6,094 nucleotides of DNA from Sulfuricurvum sp. (GTDB lineage Bacteria > Campylobacterota > Campylobacteria > Campylobacterales > Sulfurimonadaceae). Made by a program: the position numbers and the translations under genes. The stretch lies in NCBI GenBank assembly GCA_014764075.1, contig JACXUE010000084.1:1-6094 (forward strand), written 5' to 3'. Of the stretch, positions 5,662 through 6,094 are shown piece after piece; the stretch's first letter is position 1; each line of letters begins with the position of its first letter. The notes below the pieces were generated by a model, which worked only from the letters and a program-made list of their open reading frames with translations, was not told where the DNA came from and searched no databases.

Positions 5662-6094
5662 CCCACGCTAGAGAGTCGATATAAAACGGCGAATCGGGTT
5701 GTTTTTCGAGGGCACGACGGACATACCCCATCCCCTCGCTCACATTGATATCGTGATCGATCATCAGATATCCCAAATAGTTGAGGTAAAGAGGCTCCTG
5801 CACATCAACCACCGCTTTTTTGAGCTCCTCCATTACCTGAGCAACCAAAGCGGGATCGTTACGATTTGCGGCACCTTCGTATTTAAAGACGGCACTTTGC
5901 GCCAAATAGAGGGGATTATCCTCTCTTTCATACAGAGCTTGTGCTAAAATGGAGGCTTTGTCGAACAATTTGACTTTGACGTACAAATCGAGCAGCAACG
6001 GATCATTGAGATGAGATTTTTCCAACAACGCGGTCATTTTGGCAATATCTTGTTGATACAGATAGATTTTGAGCGCCTCTTCGGCACAAGAGGT
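5450..6094 (-). CDS. TPR-repeat protein, 5' partial, 3' end replaced by a nucleotidyltransferase tail
   Basis: The frame is open from the right edge to TGA 5450, 214 codons in the window; the true start is beyond 6094, so the methionine at 6037 is internal. Residues up to the AWG ending at 5660 form a helical tetratricopeptide protein: paired helices with NDPLLLDLYVKVKLFDKAS, then NYLGYLMIDHD, EGMGYVRRALEKQPDSPFYI and DSLAWG, a typical bacterial TPR block that normally continues into YYKLG and one or more further helices. Instead the frame goes through about eight unrelated residues (PFRFVCQR) into ENHDNSDIDIAIE and the rest of a MntA-type nucleotidyltransferase domain. TPR proteins are scaffolds; no specific partner can be named. 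Whether the chimera is stable or functional is unknown; loss of the last TPR helices suggests damage. A sequencing or assembly error is an alternative. Confidence 0.7.
   Translation of the reverse strand, partial: TSCAEEALKIYLYQQDIAKMTALLEKSHLNDPLLLDLYVKVKLFDKASILAQALYEREDNPLYLAQSAVFKYEGAANRNDPALVAQVMEELKKAVVDVQEPLYLNYLGYLMIDHDINVSEGMGYVRRALEKQPDSPFYIDSLAWGPFRFVCQRENHDNSDIDIAIETKMSDYFTLYDFKENLENTFHTKVDVVRIRDKMNLSLKNRILREGIYV

Noticed and set aside
1..6094. CRISPR arrays, tRNA or rRNA genes, insertion sequences
   Set aside because: No direct repeats with spacers, cloverleaf-like segments or transposase motifs were seen on either strand.

Overview
The window most likely comes from a free-living, flagellated member of the Campylobacterota (Epsilonproteobacteria) of the Sulfuricurvum/Sulfurimonas type. 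Three things point there. The left edge holds the start of a flagellar L-ring lipoprotein gene (flgH) whose N-terminus resembles Helicobacter/Campylobacter FlgH. A near-perfect Campylobacterota-style sigma-54 promoter lies in front of it. TrpC, YqeY and the ATP-grasp protein also read like proteins of this phylum. The genus is inference.

Layout. Bases 1-119 (minus) are the 5' end of flgH. Bases 120-180 are a 61-bp divergent control region in which a sigma-54 promoter for flgH and a TATAAT box for the plus-strand gene lie next to each other. Bases 181-624 (plus) encode a GatB/YqeY-like protein. Everything from 634 to the right edge is on the minus strand, read right to left: a TPR protein whose 3' end is replaced by the tail of a MntA-type nucleotidyltransferase (5450-6094, partial), trpC (4653-5438), a circularly permuted ATP-grasp protein (3205-4569), an alpha-E (DUF403) protein (2510-3208), and two AstE/AspA-like zinc deacylase/peptidase paralogues (1560-2498 and 634-1563). 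yqeY and the last of these converge with only 9 bp between them. There is no gene-free stretch longer than 83 bp.

How the genes work together. The ATP-grasp, alpha-E and two M14-like genes are joined by stop/start overlaps or an 11-bp gap, so they look like one translationally coupled unit. ATP-grasp plus alpha-E pairs are known from predicted peptide-ligation clusters, often with a transglutaminase. Here the adjacent partners are two M14-fold proteins. The first keeps the full zinc and catalytic set; the second has lost every one of those residues and is probably a pseudoenzyme. trpC makes indole-3-glycerol phosphate for tryptophan and seems only positionally linked.

The most unusual points are the TPR/nucleotidyltransferase chimera, which carries a one-base frameshift through its catalytic G-S motif and lacks the usual HEPN partner; the active/inactive M14 pair beside an ATP-grasp/alpha-E pair; and the back-to-back sigma-54 and sigma-70-like promoters.
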